A DNA stretch of 64,000 nt from Roseovarius carneus (lineage in GTDB: Bacteria; Pseudomonadota; Alphaproteobacteria; Rhodobacterales; Rhodobacteraceae): the NCBI RefSeq assembly GCF_020141465.1, contig NZ_JAHSPD010000001.1, positions 434,001 through 498,000 on the forward strand, read 5' to 3'. Under the pieces are notes generated by a model, which did no database searches, was not told where the DNA came from, and saw only the letters and a list, made by a program, of their open reading frames with translations. Shown one piece after another: positions 62,201-64,000 of this stretch. Numbering within the stretch: the stretch's first letter is position 1; each line of letters opens with the position of its first letter. The position numbers were made by a program, and so were the translations under genes.

Positions 62201-62785
62201 TTATCCCAATTTGATCGTCGTCGCGTCGACGAATACGGCCGGGGGAACCGGCAGGTTTTCGGGGGCGGGACCTTTTCGAATCCGCCCTGCTGTATCGTAG
62301 TGCGATCCGTGGCAAGGGCAAAACCATCCGCCAAACTCGCCGGCACCATCACCCAGCGGGACACAGCCGAAATGCGTGCAAACGCCCATCATGACAAGCC
62401 ATTCTTCCGCACCATCCTCGGATCCCTCGGCGGGCACCATTGTGCGGTTGATGTCCTCAGCCGACATGCCCTCTTCAAGATTGGCGTTGCGCGCAAAGGG
62501 ATCTGGCAGCGTCGAAATGTCGACCGCGTTCGCGTCATCGATCTCCGCTTGTGTACGGCGGCGGATGAAGACGGGCTTGCCCAGCCATTTCACAGCGATC
62601 TGCGTGCCGGGCTCTACACCGCTGATATCAACGCGGATTGAGCTCAAGGCCTGAACATCGGCGGATGGGTTCATCTGATTCACGAGGGGCCAAACAGCCG
62701 CCCCGGTTGCTACGGCGCCTGCGCCGGCGGTGGCATAATAGAGGAAATCCCTCCGGGTGCCTTCGTTGTCATCTGCGTGGGACAC
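62201..62785 (-). CDS. petA: Rieske iron-sulfur protein
   Basis: The ubiquinol-cytochrome c reductase iron-sulfur subunit. The 194-aa protein has a Tat-like N-terminal anchor ([20 protein letters not shown]), a linker, and the Rieske cluster boxes CTHFGC and CPCHGSHYD. It starts at GTG (62783-62785) with GGAG 8 bases upstream. It is the first gene of petABC; with cytochromes b and c1 it forms the complex that pumps protons while oxidising ubiquinol. Confidence 0.97.
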   Translation of the reverse strand: MSHADDNEGTRRDFLYYATAGAGAVATGAAVWPLVNQMNPSADVQALSSIRVDISGVEPGTQIAVKWLGKPVFIRRRTQAEIDDANAVDISTLPDPFARNANLEEGMSAEDINRTMVPAEGSEDGAEEWLVMMGVCTHFGCVPLGDGAGEFGGWFCPCHGSHYDTAGRIRKGPAPENLPVPPAVFVDATTIKLG

Positions 62786-63014
62786 GAGGTTTACTCCATT
62801 TAACTGGGGCCATCTTTGACCCTGGTCGCAATTGATTCCGAGCCCGCATTACAACCGGGTCTCTAACAGACGGTTATTTAGCGGGGGTTTTGTGGTGCGT
62901 CCAGTCAACAATGCAGAACTTGTGATCAGAGCGCGCATCTGTCGCGCTTGAGCCGAGGCCGGGTCGGGTGTATGCACCTGACAACACGTGCACCAAGACG
63001 AAAGAGCTCCTGAT

Positions 63015-63701
63015 ATGCTGAAATACTTGAAAATAGCGGCCGCAGCCCTCCTGATGAGCGCCGCACCTGCCGTCGCCGAGATCGAACTGAGCCTCTATCT
63101 CGGCGTCCAGAGCGTGGATGAGAGCCGCGCGTCGGGCACGCTTCCGGGCGGTGCGGCCTTCAGCCGCAATGTCGCTTGGGACGGCAATCCTCTGGAGAAT
63201 CCCTATTATTACGGGGGGCGGATCACATGGTGGACGCAAAACAACCTCGGTTTCGGTGTGGAGGGTACACATGCCAATGCCTACGCCCCCGCAGCTGCGC
63301 GTGCGGCCATCGGTGTGGACCGGCTTGAGCTTTCCGACGGACACAACATCATCACCGCCAACGTGATGAAGCGCTGGCCCGAGGCCTTCGGTGCCCCCCG
63401 ATGGACGCCTTATGTGGGCGGCGGTCTTGGTATCGCAATGCCGCATGTGGATATTCAGGTTACTGGCGCTGGCGGGCGGACATTTGATTATGAGCAGACC
63501 GGCCTCGCGCTGCGTGGTATCGCGGGTATGAAATACGCATTGAACGACCGCTGGTCGCTCTTTGGGGAGTATCAGGCCACGTGGTCAGACAATGACATCA
63601 CCATCGACGCAGACCCCACTGTGCCCGGTCAGACGGATGGCAAGCTGCGAACCGAGCTTTTCACCCACGCGGTCAATATCGGCATCAGCTACAATTTCTG
63701 A
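63015..63701 (+). CDS. Outer-membrane beta-barrel protein
   Basis: A 228-aa exported protein with signal peptide (LKYLKIAAAALLMSAAPAVA, then EIELSLYLG) and alternating strands typical of small OmpA/LptO-like barrels: GGRITWWTQNNLGFGVEGTH, RWTPYVGGGLGIAMPHVDIQ, MKYALNDRWSLFGEYQATWS and the C-terminal strand HAVNIGISYNF ending in Phe. Function unknown; related roseobacter proteins are annotated as outer-membrane proteins. The ATG at 63015 has only a weak AAGAG site. A terminator follows. Confidence 0.8.
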   Translation: MLKYLKIAAAALLMSAAPAVAEIELSLYLGVQSVDESRASGTLPGGAAFSRNVAWDGNPLENPYYYGGRITWWTQNNLGFGVEGTHANAYAPAAARAAIGVDRLELSDGHNIITANVMKRWPEAFGAPRWTPYVGGGLGIAMPHVDIQVTGAGGRTFDYEQTGLALRGIAGMKYALNDRWSLFGEYQATWSDNDITIDADPTVPGQTDGKLRTELFTHAVNIGISYNF

Positions 63702-63724
63702 GCCTTATCTCACGAAAAGCTTTG

Positions 63725-63754
63725 AAAGGCGCCCTTATCCGGGGCGCCTTTTTT
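63725..63754 (+). terminator. Terminator after the barrel protein gene
   Basis: AAAGGCGCCC (63725-63734) pairs with GGGCGCCTTT (about 63741-63751), followed by TTTT. It lies 24 bp beyond the stop codon at 63701. Confidence 0.9.
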
Positions 63755-63761
63755 GCGGCTC

Positions 63762-64000
63762 TCACTCAGGCCGGGTGGCTTCCATGCTGGCTCGCTTTGA
63801 GAAAACGCCATGCCACGCCGCCAGTTGCGGACGCACGCCGCGCCATTCCCGCTCCACATGGCGGAAATCCAGATAGCCAAGCGCACATGCCACGGCGATC
63901 TGCCCCATATCGAGCGGGCCTGCCAGATGGCTCATCCAGCGCGCCTCCAGAGCATCAAGGCTGCGCTCCACCTTGGTCCATTGCGCCTCAATCCAGACGT
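63762..64000 (-). CDS. Glutathione S-transferase family protein, C-terminal part
   Basis: The frame enters from the right edge and ends at 63762. The 79 visible residues (VWIEAQWTKVERSLDALEAR, then GPLDMGQIAVACALGYLDFR and LAAWHGVFSKRASMEATRPE) match the C-terminal helical domain of GST-like proteins, in particular the MGQIAVACALGYLDFR segment. The N-terminal thioredoxin-like domain with the glutathione site is outside the window. It converges with the barrel-protein gene. Confidence 0.75.
   Translation of the reverse strand, partial: VWIEAQWTKVERSLDALEARWMSHLAGPLDMGQIAVACALGYLDFRHVEREWRGVRPQLAAWHGVFSKRASMEATRPE

Noticed and set aside
1..64000. CRISPR array
   Set aside because: No regularly spaced repeats of 24-40 bp were seen anywhere in the window and no cas genes are present.

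Overview
This window looks like a chromosome segment of a marine alphaproteobacterium of the Rhodobacterales (Roseobacter group). The evidence is the GC-rich codon use, the DUF1523, IalB, Hint and choice-of-anchor proteins, a type II RibH under an FMN riboswitch, the petABC order, and a taurine/sulfoacetaldehyde operon (tauR-xsc-pta-ackA-soeABC) typical of marine sulfonate users. The assignment is by inference from gene content only.

Layout. 1-6.6 kb: 5' part of RNase R, a coupled dapE-GNAT-glycosyltransferase operon, two Hint-domain proteins, and dapD. 6.6-18.1 kb: housekeeping genes (LOG protein, rlmN, IalB, asparaginase II), an FMN riboswitch with ribH, serB, serC-serA and panB-panC. 18.3-31.4 kb: secreted protein, AlkX/YcaQ-type glycosylase, truA, the ycjX-GNAT-ycjF operon, ileS, a Cys/Met PLP enzyme, cmk and rpsA. 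31.6-32.5 kb: an AT-richer orphan gene whose N-terminus looks like a proteasome-type Ntn-hydrolase. 32.7-43.0 kb: one colinear minus-strand sulfonate unit in which Xsc makes acetyl phosphate plus sulfite, Pta and AckA use the acetyl phosphate, and the Soe molybdoenzyme oxidises the sulfite. TauR-like direct repeats precede both tauR and xsc. 43.0-46.5 kb: two small membrane proteins, creatinase and a P1-family peptidase.

47.13-58.72 kb is an 11.5-kb integrated mobilizable element bounded by 51-bp direct repeats. One repeat is the 3' part of an intact tRNA-Arg(CCT) gene and the other a truncated copy next to a tyrosine integrase. It carries integrase, an excisionase-like gene, an XRE regulator, a small membrane protein, a coupled two-gene cargo of unknown function (823-aa four-TM protein plus 330-aa partner), a HigBA-type toxin-antitoxin, a relic of a second mobilization region, an orphan three-TM protein, a possible 15-aa micro-ORF, and a mobilization operon (HTH/Rep-like, MobC, relaxase). 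Two further genes are nested in another frame inside the relaxase gene; the relic keeps homology in both frames.

58.8-64 kb returns to core genome: LacI-type regulator, petABC (cytochrome bc1), an outer-membrane beta-barrel protein and the 3' part of a glutathione S-transferase gene.

The strongest candidates for something undescribed are the two-gene membrane cargo (49580-53040), the proteasome-like protein (31663-32493), the overprinted mobilization genes (55680-57209) with their relic (53897-54118), and the repeat-derived small ORF inside the soe operon (34364-34597).
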